From: Hoeflea sp.
Lineage (GTDB): Bacteria; Pseudomonadota; Alphaproteobacteria; Rhizobiales; Rhizobiaceae
Reading direction: 5' to 3'
NCBI GenBank assembly: GCA_019084245.1
Contig: JAHRFE010000026.1
Location: 248,001 to 312,000, forward strand
DNA: 64,000 bases
This document shows, piece after piece, positions 57,407 through 64,000 of the stretch. Each line of letters begins with the position of its first letter. The first letter of the stretch is position 1. The position numbers and the translations under genes were made by a program. The notes under the pieces were generated by a model. It saw only the letters and a list, made by a program, of their open reading frames with translations. It was not told where the DNA came from and ran no database searches.

Positions 57407-57443
57407 CAATATTAGCCGCGTGACCACCGCAAGGCGCCGGATT

Positions 57444-58874
57444 TCATGTGAATGACAACCACCAGCCGGCCAGTCCGAGGAACGCGAAAAAGCCGACGAC
57501 ATCGGTCACGGTGGTGACAAACACCGCCGAGGCGATCGCCGGGTCGGCGCCGACCTTGTCGAGAAGCAGCGGCAACAAAATGCCGGCCAGCGCTGCCGCC
57601 AGCATGTTGATGATCATGGCCGCGGCAATGATGCCGCCAAGACCCGGGCTCGCAAACCAGGCGCCAGCGACCAAGCCGATGATCACCGCGAACAGCACGC
57701 CGTTGATCAAGCCGACGGCGGCCTCGCGCCGGATGATGCGGCCGGCATTGTAGATGTCGAGATCGCGCGTCGCGAGCGCGCGCACGGTCACGGTCATGGT
57801 CTGGGTGCCGGCATTGCCGCCCATCGAGGCCACGATCGGCATCAGCACCGCGAGCGCCACCATCTGCTCGATGGTTGCGTCAAAAAGCGCGATGACGCCG
57901 GAGGCCAGAATGGCGGTGGCGAGATTGAGCAGAAGCCAGCTGAAGCGCGAGCGCACGGTGGACAGAATGCTGTCGGAGAGCTCTTCGTCGCCGACGCCGC
58001 CGAGCCGCTTGATGTCCTCGTCGGCTTCCTGGTGGATAACGTCGACCACGTCATCAATGGTCAGCACACCCACCAGCCGTTCGTTCTCGTCCACCACGGC
58101 GGCGGAGAGAAGGTCATACTGTTCAAACAGCTGGGCTGCTTCTTCCTGGTCCATTTCGGCGTCGATGCGATAGCGCGCCTCATCCATCACCTCCTCGATC
58201 CGGACCAGGCGCTTGGTGCGCAGGATGCGGTCAAGATCGACGGAGCCAACCAGCTTGAATGTCGGGTCGATGACGAAGATCTGGCTGAAACTGTCGGGCA
58301 GATCCTCCTCGTCACGCATGTAGTCAATGGTCTGACCGACCGTCCAGAACGGCGGAACCGCGACAAATTCGGTCTGCATGCGCCGGCCGGCGGTGTCTTC
58401 CGGATAGTCGAGCGAGCGGCGCAGCCGCACCCGTTCGGTGAATGGCAGCGCCGCCAGAATTTCCTTCTGATCGGCCTCGTCAAGGTCTTCGAGAATGTAG
58501 ACCGCGTCATCGGAATCGAGCTCGCCCAGAGCCTCGGCGATCTTGGCATTTGGAAGCGCCTCGATGATCTCAAGACGGATTGCCTCGTCAACCTCGGTCA
58601 GGGACGCGAAATCGAAATCATCGCCAAGCAGGGCTACAAGTGCGCGACGCTGCGCCGCGTTGATGGATTCGAGCAGGTCGCCCAGTTCGGATTCGTGCAG
58701 GCGAACCACGTGTTCGCGCAGGAACAGCGTATCGCGGTCAGCGATCGCCGCGCCAATCGCGGCCAGATAATCCTTCCGGATCGACCCGTCCTCGCCATAG
58801 ATCTCGTCATTGTCCATCGCACCCGGGGACTGGGGCATGATGATGTCTTCGTCGCGGTCGGCGGGATCTGTCAT
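57444..58874 (-). CDS. mgtE: Magnesium transporter MgtE
   Basis: 476 aa. MgtE-N superhelical domain (about 30-165), two CBS domains (about 165-290, e.g. LLSAAVVDENERLVGVLTIDDVVDVI) and a five-helix pore domain with GGNAGTQTMTV. A gated Mg2+ channel; CBS domains sense cytosolic Mg2+. The MerR gene lies 88 bases downstream on the same strand but has its own promoter-like region. Confidence 0.95.
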   Translation of the reverse strand: MTDPADRDEDIIMPQSPGAMDNDEIYGEDGSIRKDYLAAIGAAIADRDTLFLREHVVRLHESELGDLLESINAAQRRALVALLGDDFDFASLTEVDEAIRLEIIEALPNAKIAEALGELDSDDAVYILEDLDEADQKEILAALPFTERVRLRRSLDYPEDTAGRRMQTEFVAVPPFWTVGQTIDYMRDEEDLPDSFSQIFVIDPTFKLVGSVDLDRILRTKRLVRIEEVMDEARYRIDAEMDQEEAAQLFEQYDLLSAAVVDENERLVGVLTIDDVVDVIHQEADEDIKRLGGVGDEELSDSILSTVRSRFSWLLLNLATAILASGVIALFDATIEQMVALAVLMPIVASMGGNAGTQTMTVTVRALATRDLDIYNAGRIIRREAAVGLINGVLFAVIIGLVAGAWFASPGLGGIIAAAMIINMLAAALAGILLPLLLDKVGADPAIASAVFVTTVTDVVGFFAFLGLAGWWLSFT

Positions 58875-59303
58875 GGCCAGGGCTCGCGGATGGATGACGT
58901 CTGCCTGGATCGAATCGGCAAACAGGTTTCAGGTGTGGATGGCGTGGGACATCATAGGTGCTTTCGCAGATGCACACAAAGCGTCGCCGGTGCGTATTCG
59001 CACAGGTCTTTGTGTTTAATTCAAGCCAGTTCCGAAGGACAGGCGTTTTTTGGCGGCAACTGGTTTGCGATTGTATCCGCAAGACCAAACAAAGCGCCGG
59101 CGATGGTTCGCGGCGTGACGCCGGTTTGGAAATCGACCGAAGACGGACTCGAGCCAAGACTTGCACGAAACTTGCGTCACATCTATTGGCTGTAGACAGC
59201 CAGCTAAGAATCATTGAATTTCAATGAGACAACCATCGTCGAACCAGTAATGCAGTCGTGTGATTTGAGTTCTTTTGGTATTAACTCCTATCAGGACGCA
59301 CAA
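58875..59303. other. Intergenic region between mgtE and a short hypothetical
   Basis: 429 bases between divergent genes. I looked for a magnesium riboswitch (M-box) or other leader upstream of mgtE and saw no recognisable one. No supported reading frame or terminator. Confidence 0.35.
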
Positions 59304-59591
59304 ATGACCCATGCAATTCGACTGGCAAAACTCCAGAAAATCCACTCCGAAAAAGCGCCTCAGATTATCCGGCTGGCCTCGGACAGCAACATTTCAAATC
59401 GGCGTAAGCAACTGATCTACGGTTGCTTGAACAATATGTGCCAGATCTCGGCCCGTCTGTTCGGCGACATCTCATCAGTCCCAGGCAATTATGACTTGCT
59501 TGAAGAAGCGGCGGAACTCGACAAGGCGCTGTTGCAGCTGCGCAGCCTGGTCGGCAGCCAGATTTCCGTGAGACTTCAGCAAGCCGCCTGA
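59304..59591 (+). CDS. Short helical hypothetical protein
   Basis: 95 aa from ATG 59304, chosen for AGGAC seven bases upstream; a TTG at 59214 and an ATG at 59250 have no ribosome site. Predicted mostly helical (KIHSEKAPQIIRLASD, AAELDKALLQLRSLVG), no signal peptide or membrane segment. No family recognised. It ends 16 bases before the end of the convergent Rrf2 gene. Confidence 0.5.
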   Translation: MTHAIRLAKLQKIHSEKAPQIIRLASDSNISNRRKQLIYGCLNNMCQISARLFGDISSVPGNYDLLEEAAELDKALLQLRSLVGSQISVRLQQAA

Positions 59592-59607
59592 CCGGCTCGA
59601 AAGTGCG

Positions 59608-60096
59608 TCAGGCGACGCTCATGTCGTTGCGATGACTTTCCGAACAGCGCGGCAGCCGCTCCGGGGCGAGCTTGAGAATGGCTTCCAGCCCGCAATTGCC
59701 GCGCACCAGATCATCCAGCGTGACCATGTCGAGTTCGTGATAGAAGGCCTCCACGGCGCGTTTGATGAAGCCGCGCAGCCGGCATTCGGCGGTCAGCGGA
59801 CAGGTGTTTTCGTCGCCTGCGAAGCACTCGGCGAAGGGAACCGTCGATTCAAAGATCCTGAAAACCCGTCCGATGCTGATCTCGCGCGGCTTAAGCCCAA
59901 GCTGCAGCCCGCCTGCGCGACCGCGCAAGGTATCGACAAAGCCGTGCTGCTGGAGCTGATGGATGACATGGCCGAGATGATTGCCCGAGGCGTTGCAGGC
60001 CCTGGCGATGTCGGCGGATCTGACGACCTTGCCCTCATTGACAGCGCAAAACATCAGCACGCGTGTGGCAAGATTCGTTCTGGTTGTCAGTCGCAT
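59608..60096 (-). CDS. Rrf2-family Fe-S transcriptional regulator (NsrR/IscR-like)
   Basis: 162 aa from ATG 60096. Winged helix MRLTTRTNLATRVLM...VIHQLQQHGFVDTLRGRAGG, then the cluster cysteines C-x7-C-x5-C in ECFAGDENTCPLTAECRL, and a C-terminal dimer helix (FYHELDMVTLDDLV). The wing and the C-terminal motif fit NsrR, an NO-sensing repressor, better than IscR, but the assignment is not certain. Divergent from cydD, with an operator-like dyad between, so it probably controls cytochrome bd genes. Confidence 0.88.
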   Translation of the reverse strand: MRLTTRTNLATRVLMFCAVNEGKVVRSADIARACNASGNHLGHVIHQLQQHGFVDTLRGRAGGLQLGLKPREISIGRVFRIFESTVPFAECFAGDENTCPLTAECRLRGFIKRAVEAFYHELDMVTLDDLVRGNCGLEAILKLAPERLPRCSESHRNDMSVA

Positions 60097-60114
60097 GGAA
60101 CTGTTCCAATTGGG

Positions 60115-60132
60115 TTGAAATGATCGTTTCAA
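60115..60132. promoter_or_regulatory. Rrf2-type dyad between the regulator and cydD
   Basis: TTGAAA-TGATCG-TTTCAA: arms are perfect, the centre nearly so. It lies 19-36 bases before the regulator start, so it is a candidate site for its own product. Confidence 0.5.
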
Positions 60133-60157
60133 TTATACGCCTTGCTGCGGGAGCGAC

Positions 60158-60171
60158 TTGATTCAGATCAC
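60158..60171. promoter_or_regulatory. FNR/FixK-type box upstream of cydD
   Basis: TTGAT-TCAG-ATCAC matches the TTGAT-N4-ATCAA anaerobox at nine of ten positions. It lies 57 bases before ATG 60229, which also argues against the earlier TTG start at 60142. Confidence 0.75.
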
Positions 60172-60228
60172 ATAAAATCGCTTCTGGAGCAGCTAAGACG
60201 CATTTCAGAGGCAACTTTGCAGGCGGAA

Positions 60229-61896
60229 ATGGCGCAAAAAACCCATGCGGACCCTGAAACAGACGAGCAGGCGCTCGATCAGCTGATGCGCCCGTCGGGG
60301 CGCAAGGTGCGCCTTGCCTCAGTGCTGACTGCGCTGTCGTCGCTGATATGGCCGCTGCAGGCAGCCATTGTGGCGCTGGCGATTGCCGGGCTGCTTGACG
60401 GCCAGACCGGACCGGGCGCCCTCGTCTCGGCGGCGGTCTTTGCCGGGCTGGGTCTCATTCGAGCCGCACTGGTGCATCATGCGGAAGGCATACTGTTTGA
60501 CGCCGGAACGAGCGTCGTCACCGGCGCGCGCGAGGAGATCGTCCGCCGCGAAATGCAAACCACGGATAGCGGCGGCGCCGGATCGATCGCGGCGCTCGCG
60601 AGCGAAAAGCTCGATCTGCTGGCGCCTTATATTACACGCTACGCCCCGGCGCGCGCCCGGGTGATGAGCGTGCCGCTGGTGATTCTGGCCCTGAGCTTCT
60701 GGTTTTCCTGGGCGGTGGGGCTGGTGCTGTTGATCACCGGCCCGCTGATCCCCGTGTTCATGGCGCTGATCGGCTGGGCCGCGAAAGAGGCAAGCCAGCG
60801 GCAACTGGCCGATATCGGCAGCCTCAATGATCTGCTGATCGAGCGGCTGTCGGCGCTCACCGACATCCGGCTGCTGGACGCCGGGCCTGCGGTCATATCG
60901 GGCTTTGCCGATAGCGCCGACAGGCTCAGGGAAAAGACCATGAGCGTGCTGCGGATCGCCTTTCTGTCCTCCACGGTGCTTGAGCTTTTTGCCGCGATCG
61001 GCGTGGCCATGGTGGCGGTCTATGTCGGTTTCACGCTGCTGGGCGCAATCGAATTCGGCGGCTATTCGGCCGCGCTGAGCCCGGCGGCCGGGATCTTCCT
61101 GCTGCTCCTGGCTCCGGATTTCTACCAGCCCCTGCGCGACCTGTCAGCGGCCTGGCATGACAAGGCGGCGGCACTGGCGGTGGCGGGTGAACTCGCGGCA
61201 TGGCGGTCTGAGCCACATCCGGAGCTCCTCGGCAGGGGCGCAAAGGCCGAAAAGCTGGCCGGGGTTGCGCAGATCGAGCTCAGGAATGTCACCGCCCACC
61301 CGGGCAGCCATCTGATCCGCTACCCCGACATCACCATCCGCGCCGGCGAGACCGTGGCGCTCACCGGCCCCTCGGGCGCGGGCAAGACGACACTGCTGCG
61401 GCTGCTCGCAGGACTTTCGACGCCCGATGAAGGGCTGATCAGTGTAGCCGGCCAACCGCTTGACGGGGAAACCGCCGATGCCTGGCGGGCGGGGCTCGGA
61501 TGGATGCCCCAGGCGTCACATTTCCTCAACACGAGCGTGGCGCAGAACATCAGCCTGGGACAGACAGGAGATCTCGACGGTGCCTTGCGTGCAGCGGCGG
61601 TGGAAGATGTGGTTGCCGCGCTGCCCGGCGGCAAGCAGGCGCATCTGGGGGAAACAGGTGGCGGGCTTTCGGGCGGCGAAGCCCGGCGGATCACGCTGGC
61701 GCGCGCCATCTTCGCCGGGCCCGATGTGCTGCTCGCCGACGAGCCGACGGCTGATCTCGACGCGACCACGGCGGAAGCGGTGATGACGGGGCTCGCCGCG
61801 TTTGCCGGCAACGGCCGCACCCTGATCGTCGCCACCCACGACCCGGTGCTCGCCGCGCGGATGGACCGGACGATCGTCATCGGCGGCAATACATGA
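60229..61896 (+). CDS. cydD: CydD: heme/thiol ABC exporter subunit for cytochrome bd
   Basis: 555 aa from ATG 60229; a TTG at 60142 would add 29 residues but would overlap an FNR box. Six transmembrane helices (about 40-310), then the nucleotide-binding domain: Walker A GPSGAGKTTLLRLLAG, signature LSGGEARR, Walker B VLLADEPTADLD. Pairs with CydC; the heterodimer is needed to assemble cytochrome bd oxidase. Confidence 0.94.
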   Translation: MAQKTHADPETDEQALDQLMRPSGRKVRLASVLTALSSLIWPLQAAIVALAIAGLLDGQTGPGALVSAAVFAGLGLIRAALVHHAEGILFDAGTSVVTGAREEIVRREMQTTDSGGAGSIAALASEKLDLLAPYITRYAPARARVMSVPLVILALSFWFSWAVGLVLLITGPLIPVFMALIGWAAKEASQRQLADIGSLNDLLIERLSALTDIRLLDAGPAVISGFADSADRLREKTMSVLRIAFLSSTVLELFAAIGVAMVAVYVGFTLLGAIEFGGYSAALSPAAGIFLLLLAPDFYQPLRDLSAAWHDKAAALAVAGELAAWRSEPHPELLGRGAKAEKLAGVAQIELRNVTAHPGSHLIRYPDITIRAGETVALTGPSGAGKTTLLRLLAGLSTPDEGLISVAGQPLDGETADAWRAGLGWMPQASHFLNTSVAQNISLGQTGDLDGALRAAAVEDVVAALPGGKQAHLGETGGGLSGGEARRITLARAIFAGPDVLLADEPTADLDATTAEAVMTGLAAFAGNGRTLIVATHDPVLAARMDRTIVIGGNT

Positions 61897-61909
61897 ACGG
61901 GAGAAACCC

Positions 61910-63637
61910 ATGAGCGCATTGTTGCGCATCTTCCGCCTGATCCTTGCCGACCAGCGCACGGCGTTGATGCGCGGCGCGGCGCTGGGTCTTGCGGTGCTGC
62001 TGGCAGGCATTGCGCTTCTGGGTCTCTCGGGCTGGTTCATCACCGCGGCCGCGGCCGCCGGGCTGGCGGGCATGGGCGCGGTCTTCGACGTCTTCCGGCC
62101 TGCCGCCATGGTGCGTTTCCTTGCGCTGGGCCGGACCGCGGCGCGCTATGGCGAACGTCTCCTGACCCATGATGCGACGTTGCGGGCGCTGACTTCGATC
62201 CGGGTCCGGCTGCTGAGGGCGACTGCGTCCGCGCCACATGATGTGCTGGTGCGCCTGCGCGGTCCGCAGACGCTCAATCGCCTGATGGCGGATGTCGATG
62301 CGCTCGACGGCGTGCCATTGCGGTTGATCCTGCCGATCACGGCGGGCCTGTTGGCGCAGATGTGTGCCTTCGTGGTGCTGTGGTGGCTGGTCGATTTGAG
62401 CGTCGCACTGTGGATCAGCGGCGGCTTTGTTGCGGGTTCAGCTGTCATTCTCATGTGCGCGGGCCGTCTTGCCGCCCCTCCCTCGGGCCGTGAAGAGGCA
62501 GCCGCCCAGGCCTTCCGCTCACGCTTCATCGACATGATTCGCGCCCGCGCCGATCTCGCGGTCTATGGCAGGCTTGCCCATCAGGGCGAGACGGTGCTCG
62601 CCATCGACGCCAAACGCCAGCGCGACCGGGTCCGGGTCAACCGCATCGAACGTGGCGCCGGGTTTGGGCTGTCCATGACCGGCACCATCGTCGCCGCGGG
62701 AGCGCTTGGTCTCGGTATGGGGCTGGCCGAGGCCGGAACCATCACACCAGCTCTCGCAGCCATCGGGTTTTTCGCGTCCCTGGCGCTGATGGAGACCGTG
62801 GCGCCGCTGCGCCGGGCCATGGCGGATCTCGGCCGCATGACGGTTGCCGCGCGGCGGGTTGGCGAGAACCTGGCGGCTGCAGAGGGGGAAGGCTTCGGCG
62901 ACGCTCGCAGTGACCGTGCGGATCTGCGGATCGCAAATGTGACGTTCCGCCGCGGCAATGCAGCGCGACCGGTTCTGGACTGCATATCACTGAGCGTTGC
63001 AGCGGGTGAGAGCGTGGCCATCACCGGACCAAGCGGATCGGGGAAAAGCACGCTTCTGCTTCTTGCTGCCCGGATTCTGACCCCCGATGCCGGACGCATA
63101 TATGTGGGCTCATTGCCGCTGCAGGATTGGGATGAAACCCGCTTGCGAAAGGCTGTCATGCTGGTGCCGCAGCGCAGCGTGCTGATGGCCGGCACCGTCG
63201 GCGACGCCCTGCGACTTGCGGACCCCGCAGCTTCCGAGGACGAACTCTGGAGGGCGCTCGAGGCGGTGGCGCTGGCCCCGGTCATTCGCGCCAAGGGCGG
63301 GCTGGAGTTCCGGCTGGGACCAAACGGATCGGGCCTGTCGGGCGGCGAGGCGCGGCGCCTTGTCCTAGCGCGAGCGCTGTTGCGGCAGCCGAAACTGCTT
63401 ATGCTGGACGAGCCGACCGAGGGGCTGGATGAAGCGACGGCGCTCAAGGTCCTGAATGGCCTGCGGGCCTATTTGCCAGAAGCAGCGATCCTGACGGCGT
63501 CGCACCGTGTGACCGAGACCGCCTGGGCCGATCGCGTCGTGGCGCTGGATCAGCAACCATCGAGAGGCGCGAGCCTGACAGATAGCCTCCATCGGTCAGG
63601 ACAAAACGCCAAACCAGAAAAGGCGGTCAACTCTTGA
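61910..63637 (+). CDS. cydC: CydC: heme/thiol ABC exporter subunit for cytochrome bd
   Basis: 575 aa, 13 bases after cydD. Membrane half 1-310 (LILADQRTALMRGAALGLAV...), then Walker A GPSGSGKSTLLLLAA, signature LSGGEARRLV, Walker B LLMLDEPTEGLDE. A short Ser/Lys-rich tail follows. Partner of CydD, same operon, ahead of cydA. Confidence 0.94.
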   Translation: MSALLRIFRLILADQRTALMRGAALGLAVLLAGIALLGLSGWFITAAAAAGLAGMGAVFDVFRPAAMVRFLALGRTAARYGERLLTHDATLRALTSIRVRLLRATASAPHDVLVRLRGPQTLNRLMADVDALDGVPLRLILPITAGLLAQMCAFVVLWWLVDLSVALWISGGFVAGSAVILMCAGRLAAPPSGREEAAAQAFRSRFIDMIRARADLAVYGRLAHQGETVLAIDAKRQRDRVRVNRIERGAGFGLSMTGTIVAAGALGLGMGLAEAGTITPALAAIGFFASLALMETVAPLRRAMADLGRMTVAARRVGENLAAAEGEGFGDARSDRADLRIANVTFRRGNAARPVLDCISLSVAAGESVAITGPSGSGKSTLLLLAARILTPDAGRIYVGSLPLQDWDETRLRKAVMLVPQRSVLMAGTVGDALRLADPAASEDELWRALEAVALAPVIRAKGGLEFRLGPNGSGLSGGEARRLVLARALLRQPKLLMLDEPTEGLDEATALKVLNGLRAYLPEAAILTASHRVTETAWADRVVALDQQPSRGASLTDSLHRSGQNAKPEKAVNS

Positions 63638-63681
63638 ACCAGGAGTGACGGCCAATAAGATGCATCGCCGATACAGCTTTG

Positions 63682-63695
63682 TTGATCCAGATCAA
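63682..63695. promoter_or_regulatory. FNR/FixK box upstream of cydA
   Basis: TTGAT-CCAG-ATCAA is a perfect anaerobox 87 bases before the cydA ATG, so cydAB probably has its own low-oxygen promoter. Confidence 0.85.
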
Positions 63696-63782
63696 GGTTT
63701 CCAATCCGGACACGACATATTCAAGTTTTCATAGGTGTAGTTTCGGGACAGGTGAATGTCCCTTTTGCAAGGAGCGCAAACC

Positions 63783-64000
63783 ATGGAATTCGGGATCGTC
63801 GAGCTGTCACGGCTGCAGTTTGCCCTGACGGCGATGTATCACTTCCTCTTCGTGCCGTTGACGCTGGGACTCTCCGTCATCATCGCCATCATGGAGACGG
63901 TCTATGTGATGACGAACCGCCCGGTCTGGCGGCAGATGACAAAGTTCTGGGGCACGCTGTTCGGCATCAATTTCGCGCTGGGGGTCGCCACCGGCATCAC
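63783..64000 (+). CDS. cydA: Cytochrome bd ubiquinol oxidase subunit I (5' part only)
   Basis: The first 72 codons are in the window; the gene runs off its right end. The start has AAGGAG upstream. The N-terminus [20 protein letters not shown] carries the CydA Q-loop-side heme b595 histidine (His20), followed by the first helices ([32 protein letters not shown]). Terminal oxidase with high oxygen affinity. Confidence 0.95.
   Translation, partial: MEFGIVELSRLQFALTAMYHFLFVPLTLGLSVIIAIMETVYVMTNRPVWRQMTKFWGTLFGINFALGVATGI

Noticed and set aside
58875-59213. Magnesium riboswitch (M-box) before mgtE
   Set aside because: I could not trace the conserved paired elements; nothing beyond ordinary intergenic sequence is visible.
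60142-60228. TTG start for cydD adding 29 residues
   Set aside because: It would place an FNR box inside the coding region; ATG 60229 fits the promoter better, although its ribosome site is weak.

Overview
The window reads as chromosomal DNA of an alphaproteobacterium of the order Rhizobiales, probably Rhizobiaceae-like (a Hoeflea, Rhizobium or Martelella relative). The evidence is the syntenic block ppiD-trpD-trpC-moaC-moeA-lexA-comEC-gltA-lpxB-lpxI-lpxA-fabZ-lpxD-bamA-rseP-cdsA-uppS-frr-pyrH-tsf-rpsB, together with order-typical families (EipB/DUF1849, DUF1489, DUF3253, a phasin, alphaproteobacterial GTTC-N7-GTTC SOS boxes, FNR/FixK boxes on the cyd genes). I saw no insertion sequence, prophage, CRISPR array, tRNA or rRNA gene. 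Genus-level assignment is inference.

Layout. 1-7.2 kb: a Tat-exported intradiol-dioxygenase-like protein, an intergenic repeat, then a four-gene minus-strand operon (ABC ATPase, binding protein, fused permease, GpdQ-type phosphodiesterase) headed by a PHO-box-like site. Divergent from it is a signal-peptide-bearing inorganic pyrophosphatase. Together these look like a phosphorus-scavenging module. Small membrane or lipoprotein genes follow. 7.5-13.8 kb: ppiD, trpDC, moaC-moeA and lexA with three SOS-like boxes. 13.9-18.2 kb: comEC and gltA, separated by two strong dyad symmetries. 18.2-31.5 kb: one long minus-strand envelope and translation cluster (lipid A, BamA, RseP, CdsA, UppS, Frr, PyrH, EF-Ts, S2).

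31.6-43.2 kb: accessory and envelope genes: YegD-like Hsp70, a GT-C-like membrane protein, EipB, RidA, glycerophosphodiesterase, FemAB-like acyltransferase, HIT protein, SHOCT protein, FAD oxidoreductase, a Cys-rich hypothetical and AzlCD. 43.2-47 kb: clpS-clpA, and a phasin whose promoter carries a 14-bp inverted repeat built from two TGC-N3-GCA motifs, resembling a PhaR operator. 47-52.4 kb: a penicillin-binding carboxypeptidase with a SPOR domain, a membrane J-domain protein paired with a VWA protein, DUF1489, L-serine dehydratase and a 33-residue membrane microprotein with its own terminator.

52.6-59.6 kb: DUF599, DUF3253, an EamA exporter, a DUF1624 membrane acyltransferase-like protein with a Cys-rich tail, an isoprenylcysteine methyltransferase-like protein, a PilZ-like protein, a MerR regulator with a probable operator, and MgtE. 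59.6-64 kb: an Rrf2 Fe-S regulator divergent from cydD-cydC, then cydA running off the window end. FNR boxes precede cydD and cydA, which indicates oxygen and redox control of cytochrome bd assembly.

Most of the window is ordinary core genome. The least explained signals are the PHO-box transporter/phosphodiesterase/secreted-PPase module, the comEC-gltA palindromes, the VWA/J-domain pair, the microprotein and the paired small membrane proteins.
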